From contig JAGOCL010000008.1 of assembly GCA_017998755.1 (NCBI GenBank), positions 1 through 18,410 of the forward strand: 18,410 bases of DNA. The letters run 5' to 3'. The stretch's first letter is position 1. Every line of letters starts with the position of its first letter. Made by a program: the position numbers and the translations under genes. This document shows, piece after piece, positions 1 through 8,300 of this stretch. Source of the DNA: Spirochaetota bacterium. GTDB lineage: Bacteria > Spirochaetota > GWE2-31-10 > MWDO01. The notes under the pieces were generated by a model that was not told the origin of the DNA, ran no database searches, and saw only the letters and a program-made list of their open reading frames with translations.

Positions 1-3000
1 CCACAATTGATATGTTACTTCGTATTTCCCGACGTAAAAGTCCGAAATGTTATGAATAAATTTATCTGTATCTGTTCTTTTCTGATAATAAGAACTATCA
101 TTTACCCCCTCGACAAATACCATCTCGGTATAGAGCCCGGAGGTAGTCCAGTTCCATTTTGTAGTATCGCTAAGCCCCGCAAAGTAGTTTCCTTTTAGGT
201 CTTTGAACGCTCCGGCGTCCATTGTTACATAGTAATCGGTATTCGGTTCAAAATATCCGTCAACGATCAATTTTACTTGGTTTGCTGTAATAACGACCTT
301 TGTATCATCGGTTGCAAGAAACGATCTAAACGTCGAATTATCGGAAATTTTTTTGATATATATATATTTACCTGCGTTCGCGTTAACCGCCTCGTCAAAG
401 GTAAATATCAAGTCGGAATCAAGCCCAGCCTTTACAGAATTCTCTGGGGATTTATATACGATTGTCGGCGGCTTCTTATCGTTAAAAGTCATAATTGCGC
501 TTGTCGTTTCAGGACCGCTATTGCCGACTCTATCGAATATCATATTAGCGCCGCTCTTTATAGAAAACGTTTCAGTTCCGTCGGGCTTATTATCGAACGG
601 AACTGGCGATATTTGTACAAAAACCGTTTCGTATCCGTTACCGCCCGCCAACGGCTCGGTAAGCGCCGGATTAGCATAGAGTCCGTCTATAGTCGCGTCG
701 ATTATGCTTCCTGCGTGATGAAAAGCAATCGCGAGATCTCCGGTATCTATAGCTTGCAACATAGCAATGTCTCCCCAGACTTTCTCGGAGAAGTCCAGTT
801 TGACGAACGAATTATCGGGAGCGATAGTCGCGGTTTTGATTTGCGGCGGCATAGTATCCTTTATAATGGTAAAATACTCTACGGACTCCGTCGAATTAAT
901 TGAAACGTCCGTAACTTTAAAATAAATCCTCTTTTCCCCTTCGGGCATAGCGTTAAAGCTCGCATCGGAGATTTTTACCGGAGTATCGTAAATTTTAGTA
1001 GCAGATAAAGAAACCGGAGTCGTCCCGTCAGTCGTAAGAGGGGCATAAGGCCCTAATTCTCCGATTTTGTACTCAATCGAGCTCAAATCGACCGAACCGA
1101 TAAAATCTACGTCTATAAACGGATTTTGTCTTACCGGACCGCTCCCTTTTTTATTTAATATTATAGTCGGAGCCGATACGTTCGGATCGGTATTGGTCTG
1201 ATATATGAGGATGTTGTCGATATATAATTCGGAAGTATTTGACGTCCCGAACCAGACTTTCTTTATATTTCCTGCGGAAGAGTTGTTGTAGGGTAAACCT
1301 ACCGCCGTATATACCGAGTTTACATTTTTATTAAGAAGTTTAATATCTACGCTATTATCGCTTTGATCCAGAACTAACTGCATCCTATACCATATCAAGT
1401 TCGTCCAAGTAATATTGGGAAAAATTGTAATAGTCGACCCATCTGGCGTGCCGATTAGGTCGCTATCCTCTTCCGTTACGTATTTTATACGCTCGCTACC
1501 GATAGCCGTAGCGTCAACCTTAATATGAACGGCTATGGAGTTAGCGCCGGTTCCGTTTAAATCCGCAGTCCCGTCCGACGCTATAATATGACAAACGGGT
1601 ATGGTTAATCCGACAGTCGGAGTATAAAAATCATACTCGACGACGGCATAACGTTTTGTCGCTTCGTTAAAACTTGCTCCGAGTAGAGACGGAGTAACCG
1701 TAGGAAACGATTTATTTATTAAAAACATTTTTGAAGAGTTTATACCCATCGGAATGTCGGTTATTTTACTGGCAAGAATATTCGTCGGATAAAAGATACT
1801 ATTATCCCAATCGGATTTAGCATTTCCCGACGGTATATACAATTTCTCGCCAGGCGTCCAAGGAGCGGCTTCGTCCTCAAAGTTCTCGCTGAAAAGTATA
1901 TCGTTTGTTAAAGACGTTTTTACCATAAATTTAAAGACCGAACTTAGATTAGCCGACGCGTCGGCGCATATTATATATACGTCGTATTCTTGATTTGCCG
2001 ATACGCTTGTTACAACCTTTCTGCTTAGAGTATTAGCGGTAACGTCGTAAGAACCGTCGCCGGAAGAATAAACGTCGGAAGCCGTCGGCTGAGTAGAGCC
2101 CGCCGTCAGTATTTTGTAATAAACCTTTCCCGTTGTATCGGAAATCGCGTCTATGCAGAATGAATTCTCGGTAATAGTATTAATTCTGGGGTACCCTAGA
2201 GCAAACTTCGGCGGCGCCGCTTTAAATTTGAAATTATAATCGGGAATCGTATAAGCGGTCGACGTTCCAAATACGTCTTTGAAACCATTAACGCGAATAT
2301 TTGAACACGCTATCCCATAAGGCGCGGGCGATTTGGATATAATCGTTAAAGTATCGTTTGGTATAACGGTAGTAGAGAAGACAAAGTATGCGTTCGCCGA
2401 GGTTAACGTTTGATCCGAACTACCGTCGTATATTTTTATCTCGCCGATAACGGAAGTATCCATCGATTTACTAAAACGGATTTTTATATCAGTCGTTACG
2501 TCCACGTCCGTCGCTTCGTCGGCGGGAATTAATGCCTCCGATACGATGGGCGTTACCAGAGCATAACTTGCTTCCAACGGCGCGGACTCGCCGAAATCGT
2601 TATAAGCGGTTATTTGATAAGAAATGAGATCTCCGGAAGCCGCGGAATTATCTTCATAGCCGACCGCGCTTGCAGGTAAATCAACTAGTAACATATAAGA
2701 ACCGGCGCCTATTTTTCTGTAAATCTTATATCCCGTTTCAACGTCCGATATATCGTTCCAGTTAAGTACCAGTTTACCCGATCCTTCTGTTATTGTCAGT
2801 CCAGTCGGAGCAGAAGGAGGAGCGTTGATTTCGTTTATCGAAAGCGTTTTTGGCCAGTAGGTAGTAGTATTGTCGTAGATATAGACCGTCTCCATCAGAA
2901 CGGCGAGAGTCGTCGTTCCGTTCATTATTTTTATGACAAAGTCGTAAGATCCTGATGGAAAGGGGGAAAATACTTTCTTAAAAGAATTCACGGTTGTCGG

Positions 3001-3576
3001 CAGTTCGTCGTTATAATATGATCCGCCGTCTGTAGAATAACCGATTTTGTCGGCGGTAATACCGACAGGCCAGTCTATCGACAAGTCGAGGGTCCCGCCG
3101 GTCGCGGATTGCAGAAAAGCTACATTTACATTAGCCGTGGCCGTTGTATTAGCCGCGACGGTAACGTCCGTAGTCCCGTCGGCGATTATGTCGCCCGATA
3201 TATTTTTACCTTTTACCGTTATCGTCCAAAGACCTACCGACAGATCCGGCGACGTCCAGACGCCAGTAACGTCTGTAGTTAGATCAAGAGATCCCGCTCC
3301 CGAACCGATTATCTGGTACTCTTTTATGTCGTCCGCCGACAGGTCGGGGAATATTGTCCTGGTATTAAATTTTCTCATTCCGATAGGGCTTATCTGCGTA
3401 AGGATATCGGGAGTTTGATTATTAATAGAAAGGGCTATTTTTCCATATCCGCCGACGGTTTGATCGCCGGTATCTTTCGTATTGTCCTTTGGAAAGAAAA
3501 AATTCTGATTACAACTAAATATAAATATTATCCCCAATAAAATTAATAATTTAAAAAAAATATTTTTCTTTCGCAT
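1..3576 (-). CDS. Giant multidomain lipoprotein with a SUMF1/FGE-type domain at its C-terminal side (partial, runs off left edge)
   Basis: Reading the minus strand from ATG at 3576, the frame stays open for exactly 1192 codons to base 1 with no stop, so the 3' end is missing. A Shine-Dalgarno stretch (GGAAGGGA) precedes the ATG. Residues 1-22 form a lipoprotein signal (KK, hydrophobic core, lipobox I-F-S-C22). Visible modules are a fibronectin III-like domain at about 251-340 (APTGLTI, LVLNWND, GYKIYRK), a Big_5/SbsA-like Ig at about 340-440 (PADEATDVDV, IRFSKSMD), a laminin-G-like segment at about 556-795 (FSENFEDE to LYIDNILIY), more Ig-like modules from about 800, and a second Big_5 unit at about 1035-1145 (LIFTFDEAV). 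From residue 1149 the motifs EMVFVEG and DFYVGKYEVTYQLW match the start of FGE/SUMF1 domains. The catalytic cysteines would lie beyond the edge, so enzyme activity cannot be judged. It is probably an outer-surface lipoprotein. Confidence 0.85.
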   Translation of the reverse strand, partial: MRKKNIFFKLLILLGIIFIFSCNQNFFFPKDNTKDTGDQTVGGYGKIALSINNQTPDILTQISPIGMRKFNTRTIFPDLSADDIKEYQIIGSGAGSLDLTTDVTGVWTSPDLSVGLWTITVKGKNISGDIIADGTTDVTVAANTTATANVNVAFLQSATGGTLDLSIDWPVGITADKIGYSTDGGSYYNDELPTTVNSFKKVFSPFPSGSYDFVIKIMNGTTTLAVLMETVYIYDNTTTYWPKTLSINEINAPPSAPTGLTITEGSGKLVLNWNDISDVETGYKIYRKIGAGSYMLLVDLPASAVGYEDNSAASGDLISYQITAYNDFGESAPLEASYALVTPIVSEALIPADEATDVDVTTDIKIRFSKSMDTSVIGEIKIYDGSSDQTLTSANAYFVFSTTVIPNDTLTIISKSPAPYGIACSNIRVNGFKDVFGTSTAYTIPDYNFKFKAAPPKFALGYPRINTITENSFCIDAISDTTGKVYYKILTAGSTQPTASDVYSSGDGSYDVTANTLSRKVVTSVSANQEYDVYIICADASANLSSVFKFMVKTSLTNDILFSENFEDEAAPWTPGEKLYIPSGNAKSDWDNSIFYPTNILASKITDIPMGINSSKMFLINKSFPTVTPSLLGASFNEATKRYAVVEYDFYTPTVGLTIPVCHIIASDGTADLNGTGANSIAVHIKVDATAIGSERIKYVTEEDSDLIGTPDGSTITIFPNITWTNLIWYRMQLVLDQSDNSVDIKLLNKNVNSVYTAVGLPYNNSSAGNIKKVWFGTSNTSELYIDNILIYQTNTDPNVSAPTIILNKKGSGPVRQNPFIDVDFIGSVDLSSIEYKIGELGPYAPLTTDGTTPVSLSATKIYDTPVKISDASFNAMPEGEKRIYFKVTDVSINSTESVEYFTIIKDTMPPQIKTATIAPDNSFVKLDFSEKVWGDIAMLQAIDTGDLAIAFHHAGSIIDATIDGLYANPALTEPLAGGNGYETVFVQISPVPFDNKPDGTETFSIKSGANMIFDRVGNSGPETTSAIMTFNDKKPPTIVYKSPENSVKAGLDSDLIFTFDEAVNANAGKYIYIKKISDNSTFRSFLATDDTKVVITANQVKLIVDGYFEPNTDYYVTMDAGAFKDLKGNYFAGLSDTTKWNWTTSGLYTEMVFVEGVNDSSYYQKRTDTDKFIHNISDFYVGKYEVTYQLW

Positions 3577-3608
3577 ATTTCCCTTCCTTCCAATAAATAT
3601 AAAATATC

Positions 3609-3675
3609 AACCACGAAGAACACGAAGTTCACGAAGTAACAACTTTCTCTCATCTTCTTCGCGCCCATCGTGGTT
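3609..3675. repeat. CCACGAAG-type imperfect inverted repeat, downstream flank of the GxxExxY gene
   Basis: The outer arms AACCACGA (3609-3616) and TCGTGGTT (3668-3675) are perfectly complementary. Inside lie iterated CACGAAG units (3621-3636) and a TTCTTCGCGCCC block (3655-3666). The half at about 3643-3674 is also a direct repeat of the element on the other side of the gene at 4075-4112. This gives a hairpin-capable element between the GxxExxY stop codon and the start region of the giant lipoprotein gene. Confidence 0.75.
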
Positions 3676-3689
3676 AATCACTCTTTTTT

Positions 3690-4061
3690 TTAAAGAACAA
3701 ACCTTTTAATACCATCTTTCAAAAGCATTGAGTTAAAATTTATTAAAAGACCTATCTTAATATTACTCAACTTCATATAAGTTAATATTTGAGCTTCGTG
3801 TATCGGTATTATCTTTTCTACGCTTTTTAATTCTAAAATTATCTCATTTTCAACAAACATATCAATCCTGTAACCTGATGATATCTGTATATCTTTATAC
3901 TTTATGGGCAGTTCAACTTCCAACCCAAATTTAATATTAGCTTTACTTAATTCATAAGCCAAACATTGTTTATAACTACTTTCCAATAATCCAGGTCCAA
4001 GATTCTTATGAACTTCAATTGCGTAACCAATTATATCGTTAGACAATTTTTCAAAGTTCAT
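3690..4061 (-). CDS. GxxExxY family protein (PD-(D/E)XK nuclease-like fold)
   Basis: This 123-residue protein has the length and signature of the GxxExxY family (TIGR04256; PDDEXK_3 in Pfam terms). It shows the name-giving motif GLLESSY at about residues 24-30, followed by R-I-D-M and L-E-L-K at about 65-80. The D...ExK pattern is that of PD-(D/E)XK nuclease-like folds. HEAQILTYMKL and a GLLINFN plus LKDGIKRFVL ending are also typical. The ATG at 4061 has an AGGAG nine bases upstream. The biological role of the family is not established; nuclease activity is only inferred from the fold. CCACGAAG-type repeats lie on both sides, and the unit sits between two lipoprotein genes on the same strand, as if inserted into an existing gene series. 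Confidence 0.9.
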   Translation of the reverse strand: MNFEKLSNDIIGYAIEVHKNLGPGLLESSYKQCLAYELSKANIKFGLEVELPIKYKDIQISSGYRIDMFVENEIILELKSVEKIIPIHEAQILTYMKLSNIKIGLLINFNSMLLKDGIKRFVL

Positions 4062-4074
4062 AAAACTTTTCTCC

Positions 4075-4112
4075 TTTCTCTCTTCTTCGTGTTCTTCGCG
4101 CCCTTCGTGGTA
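4075..4112. repeat. CCACGAAG-type repeat, upstream flank of the GxxExxY gene
   Basis: On the minus strand this reads ACCACGAAGGGCGCGAAG, then AACACGAAG and AAGAGAGAAAGG. It is an imperfect direct repeat of 3643-3674: the CTTTCTCTC and TTCTTCGCGCCC blocks are shared and CCTTCG/CCATCG differs by one base. It begins within about five bases of the stop codon of the 1103-residue lipoprotein gene and ends next to the GxxExxY ribosome binding site. Confidence 0.75.
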
Positions 4113-4116
4113 AATG

Positions 4117-7100
4117 TTACCTACTAACCACCTTAAAAGTTATCTGCGCGGAGTAGTTTCTCCCGTCCTTTGTAACGACGACCGCCAGATTGTGAATACC
4201 AAGACTGTAATCCAATGAGTTTACAGCTAAATTACTGATCAATCCATTCTGAACTGAGGTTCCGTCGAGATACCACTTCCAGTTTATTCCGCCTCCGTCT
4301 TGTATCGACGCATTGACGAACAGACTTTCGCCTATATTTTTGTTTATCTCAATTGCGGACGCGTCGGTCGTTACCTCGAAGTAAGTCGGCGTTATCAGAG
4401 TTATCGTTAATTGAACGTTTCGCGGAGTAGTTCCGTCTATCTCGATATTTTTATTAACCGCCAAATTCGCCGACCCGGGAACCAGCGAACTAGGCAACGT
4501 TAAAACTGCGTTATTTCCCGCCGCGTCTTTCATAGTCGCGCCGTTTAGGTTAAACGTCGTTACGTCGAGGTCGGCGGTATTATCGCCGACGCCGACTATA
4601 TATTTGAAAGTCAAAGTATTTCCGATTACGCTGAGATAATATGCCGTTCCGCCGCTATTGAGAGATAAATTAGGAGTTCCGATTATAGTTACGCTCTCGC
4701 TGAATTGAACGCTAATATCAATAGTTTGATCCGTATAGTAAGTACCGCTGGTATTTGAGCTTGTAATATTAGTTATTTGCGGGGCGGTCTTATCTATTAT
4801 TACAGTTATCAACGCGCTATTTGCCGAGATATTTCCCGCCGAATCGGTTTGCTTCGATATGATGTCGTTGGTACTATCTGGAGTATCCGGTATTGTTACT
4901 TCTCCTGAATAAAGAATCCAAGTCGAACCGTTATTTAGCGAATATTCAATTGCCGCTCCAGACTCTCCGCTTATCGTAAAGGTTTGAGCGATATTATATC
5001 TTCCCGACGTTATGCCCGATACTATCGGAGCCGACGGCGCGGTCGTATCTATAACTATCGCCGAGTTATCCATCAGTCTATTCGGCGATCCGGGGAGCGT
5101 TAAATTCGCGTCGTTTAACGAAGCGTCTTTTATCGTCGCCGCTCCCAAATTTAACGAGGTTACGTCGAGGTCGGCGGTATTATCGCCGGCTCCGACGATA
5201 TACTTAAAAGTTAATTTGGTAGTCGTCGATCCGCCGGATAAACTTGCAGTTCCTCCGCTGTTGAGGGATAAAGTCGGGGTACCCAAAAGAACGTTTACAA
5301 TTTCGTTAAAAGTTACGTCGATAAATATTATTTCGCCTGTTGAAAAACTTCCGCTCACAGGCGTAGAAGTTATATTTGTAATATACGGCGCGGTCGTATC
5401 GCCGGTCGAGAACTTCCATGTGTCCTTAGAACTAATTCCCGCGTAGAGGTTACCAACCGAGTCTTTAAACGCCGTCGGATCTATCGTTACGTAATATTGC
5501 GTTAATTCGAGAAGAGGTATTGTTGGATCGATCGTAACTTGATTTCCCGATATGACAACCGATGAAACGTTTATTGTGTTGTAAGTTGTATCGGTTGAAT
5601 AAGTTTTTATATATATATTTCCTGTTCCGATATCGACAGTTTCGTCGAAGGTTAGAACAAGATTTGCAGTCGGACTAACTCCCGTCGCGTTTGGGGTAGG
5701 AGAATATGAAATTACGTATGGGGACTGTATATCGATAGTTACAGTCCATACGCCGCCAATAGGGCTGGCGTTATTCAAGACGTCGTAAGCGATCGCTTTA
5801 ATTTTGTAATACTTCGTTTGTCCGGTATCCGCCGTCAGATCGACCGGGCTATTATTGTATAAAATTCCCGAGTCGGCAGACGGATCGGCTGGGTCCGCCG
5901 GAATACTGCCGATTCTAGAAATGATCGTATAATAAATTTTATCCGCATTAGCCGATATAAGGGTAAATTTTTGATCTGAGCTATATTTGCCTCCGCTAAC
6001 GATCATTCCAATTGTAGGAGTATCTGGAGCTTCTTTGTCAATAGTAACCGTCCATACGCCTCCGATCGCGCCTGCTTCTCCAAAATCGTTAAATCCGACC
6101 GCTTTTATTTTATAAATAGTCGTTTCGCCTTCGTTCGAAGTCAGATTTATCGGCGCGCTATATAGGACGTCTGATAAAGTAGGATCGGCAGGATTTGCAG
6201 GATTAGTCCCTACCGCCGACGTCATTATATATCTGATTTGAGTAGAATTTGCCGAAGTTAACGCCAAGGTTTTATCTACGCCGTATAGCGCGTCGCTTGT
6301 GATATCGAATATTCCGTCGAGTAAAACAGGCGTCGCCGGTATAGGCGCTCTATTTATCGTTATTATGTAATTCTTTTTTGTCGCGTAATCCTGGGCCGTT
6401 ACCTCGACGTCGATCGTATTGTCGCCGACGTTTAGAGCGAAAGTATCGGAGGATGTGTCGTTTTTAACGATAGAAGCAAGTCCACCGTTAAATTTAGCGA
6501 ATATTGATTGCCCGATTATCCCTTCCGTCGGCTTAACGCTAAAATTCGATACCGAATTCGGAACGGACAAACTATATCCGTAGGTCGTACTGGAGAATCC
6601 CAGCGAGCCGTAGGACGTTTTTAGATTTAATAAATTTGCGTTTGTCGAAGCGAAGTCGGTCGCCGAGTATAACAAAACGGATTTAAGCGTAGTACCGTCT
6701 ATCCATTTATCGCTGGTCAGATTGTCGAAAATATTTACCGCCTCGCGATACATTCCGAGTATAGTCCCCGACGCGCCGCCCTTTTTGAAAGTTAATAATA
6801 AATCTATCATTCCCGACGTAACGTTATTTCTTTCAAATACAACCATTTTATGATCGACGTCGGGCGAATTATCAATAATGGAAAGAGCTGTATAATCTGT
6901 ATCCCCAAAAAGTTGCGCTTCTACGTAGTCTACTTCAGAATCATCCGGAAAACTTATTCTGATCTTAACGTTTCCCGTCGCCGATTGATTTAACTTTATA
7001 TCGATCGTTAGATCGGTCGTAGTATCGGCGGTTATTGTTTTATTATAAAGCGCTCCGGTTGCTAAAACCAATCCCGCCTGTTTGGCTTTTACTGCAATAT

Positions 7101-7428
7101 TCCACGATCCCGCTTCTATAGCGTTAAAAACTGCGACGTTTGATATAAAATCGGCCGTTCTATCCTCGAAGCCGTCGTCGCTGGTTAGTTCTATGCTATA
7201 TTGATCGAAAGCAATAGCGCTTGCGTCTGTTATTATGGTTCTGGTTTTAATATTCTCCTCTATATAAATCCTAAGAGATCCCCGCTTAGTCGTATCTATC
7301 GTAGTAGTCGGCGTCGCATCGTTAGAGTTTCCGCTTTGAACTAACGAGTTCTGGCAGGTTATCCCGACGATGAAAATAAGGGCTACTGTCAAGCTAATCA
7401 ATATTGTATTTAATCTGTTCATTTTCAT
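4117..7428 (-). CDS. Large Ig-like repeat lipoprotein (1103 aa)
   Basis: The N-terminus is a lipoprotein signal with Cys25 (context VGITC; Thr at -1 is a relaxed lipobox). A Thr-rich stretch (40-47) follows. Recognisable modules are a cadherin-like beta-sandwich unit at about 283-362 (YGYSLSVP, GDNTIDVEVTA), two chitobiase-C-terminal-like repeats at 365-465 and 469-565 (both end GGVWTVTID), a Big_5 Ig at 568-677, and two near-identical Ig repeats at 678-795 and 880-1000 (LSLNSGGTA, GDNTADLDVT) with another Ig between them. The last ~100 residues (1003-1103) match the last ~96 residues of the neighbouring 218-residue lipoprotein. The ATG at 7428 lies five bases after AAGGGGG, which overlaps the stop of the upstream gene; M3 (7422) is an alternative start. 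Only 10 bases separate the two genes, so they are an operon. Probably a surface-exposed adhesive or structural protein; no catalytic motif seen. Confidence 0.85.
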   Translation of the reverse strand: MKMNRLNTILISLTVALIFIVGITCQNSLVQSGNSNDATPTTTIDTTKRGSLRIYIEENIKTRTIITDASAIAFDQYSIELTSDDGFEDRTADFISNVAVFNAIEAGSWNIAVKAKQAGLVLATGALYNKTITADTTTDLTIDIKLNQSATGNVKIRISFPDDSEVDYVEAQLFGDTDYTALSIIDNSPDVDHKMVVFERNNVTSGMIDLLLTFKKGGASGTILGMYREAVNIFDNLTSDKWIDGTTLKSVLLYSATDFASTNANLLNLKTSYGSLGFSSTTYGYSLSVPNSVSNFSVKPTEGIIGQSIFAKFNGGLASIVKNDTSSDTFALNVGDNTIDVEVTAQDYATKKNYIITINRAPIPATPVLLDGIFDITSDALYGVDKTLALTSANSTQIRYIMTSAVGTNPANPADPTLSDVLYSAPINLTSNEGETTIYKIKAVGFNDFGEAGAIGGVWTVTIDKEAPDTPTIGMIVSGGKYSSDQKFTLISANADKIYYTIISRIGSIPADPADPSADSGILYNNSPVDLTADTGQTKYYKIKAIAYDVLNNASPIGGVWTVTIDIQSPYVISYSPTPNATGVSPTANLVLTFDETVDIGTGNIYIKTYSTDTTYNTINVSSVVISGNQVTIDPTIPLLELTQYYVTIDPTAFKDSVGNLYAGISSKDTWKFSTGDTTAPYITNITSTPVSGSFSTGEIIFIDVTFNEIVNVLLGTPTLSLNSGGTASLSGGSTTTKLTFKYIVGAGDNTADLDVTSLNLGAATIKDASLNDANLTLPGSPNRLMDNSAIVIDTTAPSAPIVSGITSGRYNIAQTFTISGESGAAIEYSLNNGSTWILYSGEVTIPDTPDSTNDIISKQTDSAGNISANSALITVIIDKTAPQITNITSSNTSGTYYTDQTIDISVQFSESVTIIGTPNLSLNSGGTAYYLSVIGNTLTFKYIVGVGDNTADLDVTTFNLNGATMKDAAGNNAVLTLPSSLVPGSANLAVNKNIEIDGTTPRNVQLTITLITPTYFEVTTDASAIEINKNIGESLFVNASIQDGGGINWKWYLDGTSVQNGLISNLAVNSLDYSLGIHNLAVVVTKDGRNYSAQITFKVVSR
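4559..4588. repeat. 30-bp direct repeat, copy 1 (inside the 1103-aa lipoprotein gene)
   Basis: The 30 bases here are identical to 5159-5188, exactly 600 bases (200 codons) away and in the same reading frame. They encode the GDNTADLDVT core of the duplicated Ig module. Confidence 0.85.
5159..5188. repeat. 30-bp direct repeat, copy 2 (inside the 1103-aa lipoprotein gene)
   Basis: Identical to 4559-4588. Recombination between the copies would remove or add 200 codons in frame, so module number could vary between strains. Confidence 0.85.
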
Positions 7429-7438
7429 TCTATCCCCC

Positions 7439-8095
7439 TTACTGCGTTACTACAAACGATAAACTGCCGGAGTATCGGACTCCGTTCTTTTCGGTTGTTA
7501 CGCTCAAGTAATGCTTACCGACGTTCGCGCCGCCCGAGTTCCATGTTAACGTTGAGGTAATTTCGGATAATAGAACGTTGTCTATATACCACTTCCAGTT
7601 TGTTCCGCCAACAAAAGTCGCGGTTATAATCAAATCGCTTCCCTTTGCTATAGCGAATCCCGACGCTTTATCAAAAATTATCGACGCTATTTCAGGACTC
7701 GATAGCGATATCGTTATTCTTACATTTCCATTTGGTATAGTCGTAGTCGTGGTTCCTGCGACGGTCGTAGTCGTGGTTCCTGCGACGGTCGTAGTTGTAG
7801 TTCCTGCGACGGTCGTAGTTGTAGTTCCGGCGATTGTCGTAGTCGTAGTTCCGGCGATTGTCGTAGTCGTAGTTCCTGCGACTGTCGTAGTCGTAGTTCC
7901 GGCGATTGTCGATGTAGTTGATGTTTCGTCGATTGTCGTCGTTGGATCGACTATAGCCAGGGTCGTCGAAGCGTTTGGTCTCATAGCCTCGAGTTCGTCG
8001 AGAGTGTATAACGTTAATTCCTCGCAATTAAACAAAAAAATCAATATTGAAAAAAGCGTTGCCAATACAACGAGATTAATATTTTTTTTAAACAT
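7439..8095 (-). CDS. Lipoprotein with Thr-rich octapeptide repeats
   Basis: The 218-residue product starts with a lipoprotein signal (FKKN, hydrophobic core, lipobox F-L-F-N-C24). A short N-terminal segment (25-64) is followed by seven uninterrupted copies of AGTTTTT(V/I) at residues 65-120, a likely extended and possibly glycosylated stalk. The C-terminal domain (about 123-218) contains NWKWYID and ends G-x-R-Y-S-x-x-L-S-F-V. It is clearly paralogous to the C-terminus of the next gene in the operon (NWKWYLD ... GRNYSAQITFKV). AGAGG lies five bases before the ATG. The gene leads the operon with the 1103-residue protein, whose ribosome binding site overlaps this stop. Function is unknown; a stalked surface lipoprotein is the best description. 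Confidence 0.85.
   Translation of the reverse strand: MFKKNINLVVLATLFSILIFLFNCEELTLYTLDELEAMRPNASTTLAIVDPTTTIDETSTTSTIAGTTTTTVAGTTTTTIAGTTTTTIAGTTTTTVAGTTTTTVAGTTTTTVAGTTTTTIPNGNVRITISLSSPEIASIIFDKASGFAIAKGSDLIITATFVGGTNWKWYIDNVLLSEITSTLTWNSGGANVGKHYLSVTTEKNGVRYSGSLSFVVTQ
7736..7903. repeat. Tandem 24-bp repeat, seven copies
   Basis: Seven head-to-tail 24-base units (168 bases) encode AGTTTTT(V/I). Copies differ mainly at third codon positions and at the V/I codon. The unit length is a multiple of three, so slippage would change stalk length without breaking the frame. The strong periodicity also keeps other frames open on both strands; these are not genes. Confidence 0.9.
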
Positions 8096-8141
8096 ATACG
8101 CCTCTCAAAAGTTACCGTTAGTCTACAATATTCCATCTTAC

Positions 8142-8169
8142 ATTTTACTACCATTTAAGAGAAAATCAA
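8142..8169 (-). promoter_or_regulatory. Candidate promoter for the lipoprotein operon
   Basis: On the minus strand TTGATT (8169-8164) and TAAAAT (8147-8142) are separated by 16 bases, about 50 bases before the ATG at 8095. The rest of the 205-bp gap 8096-8300 is AT-rich with no gene; a weak AAAAC-GGC-GTTTT hairpin (about 8233-8245) might end the upstream gene. Confidence 0.3.
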
Positions 8170-8300
8170 ATAAATATTTTAATATTTTGTAAAAATTCGG
8201 CGTTATTTTGCGATATGGCTTAGAATAAATTTAAAAACGCCGTTTTCTTTAGAACTTTTTAAAAAAGATGTTAAAATAAGATTTATGGTAAGTATAAAAT

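Noticed and set aside
277..903. Plus-strand open frames over 1-3576 (for example 277-903, 353-679 and 3047-3418)
   Set aside because: They are antisense to the continuous 1192-codon minus-strand frame, have no ribosome binding sites and no recognisable protein features.
5012..5446. Plus-strand open frame of 144 residues inside the Ig-like lipoprotein gene
   Set aside because: Antisense to clear Ig-like coding sequence; low-complexity Val/Ile-rich translation and no start signal.
7736..7903. CRISPR array
   Set aside because: The units are contiguous 24-bp tandem repeats without spacers and lie inside a coding frame.
7578..8192. Plus-strand frame with VVVVVPAT repeats, and a second minus-strand frame rich in RRNYDYD over the same region
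   Set aside because: Both are shadows of the 24-bp repeat. The frame encoding the lipobox and the paralogous C-terminal domain is the real gene.
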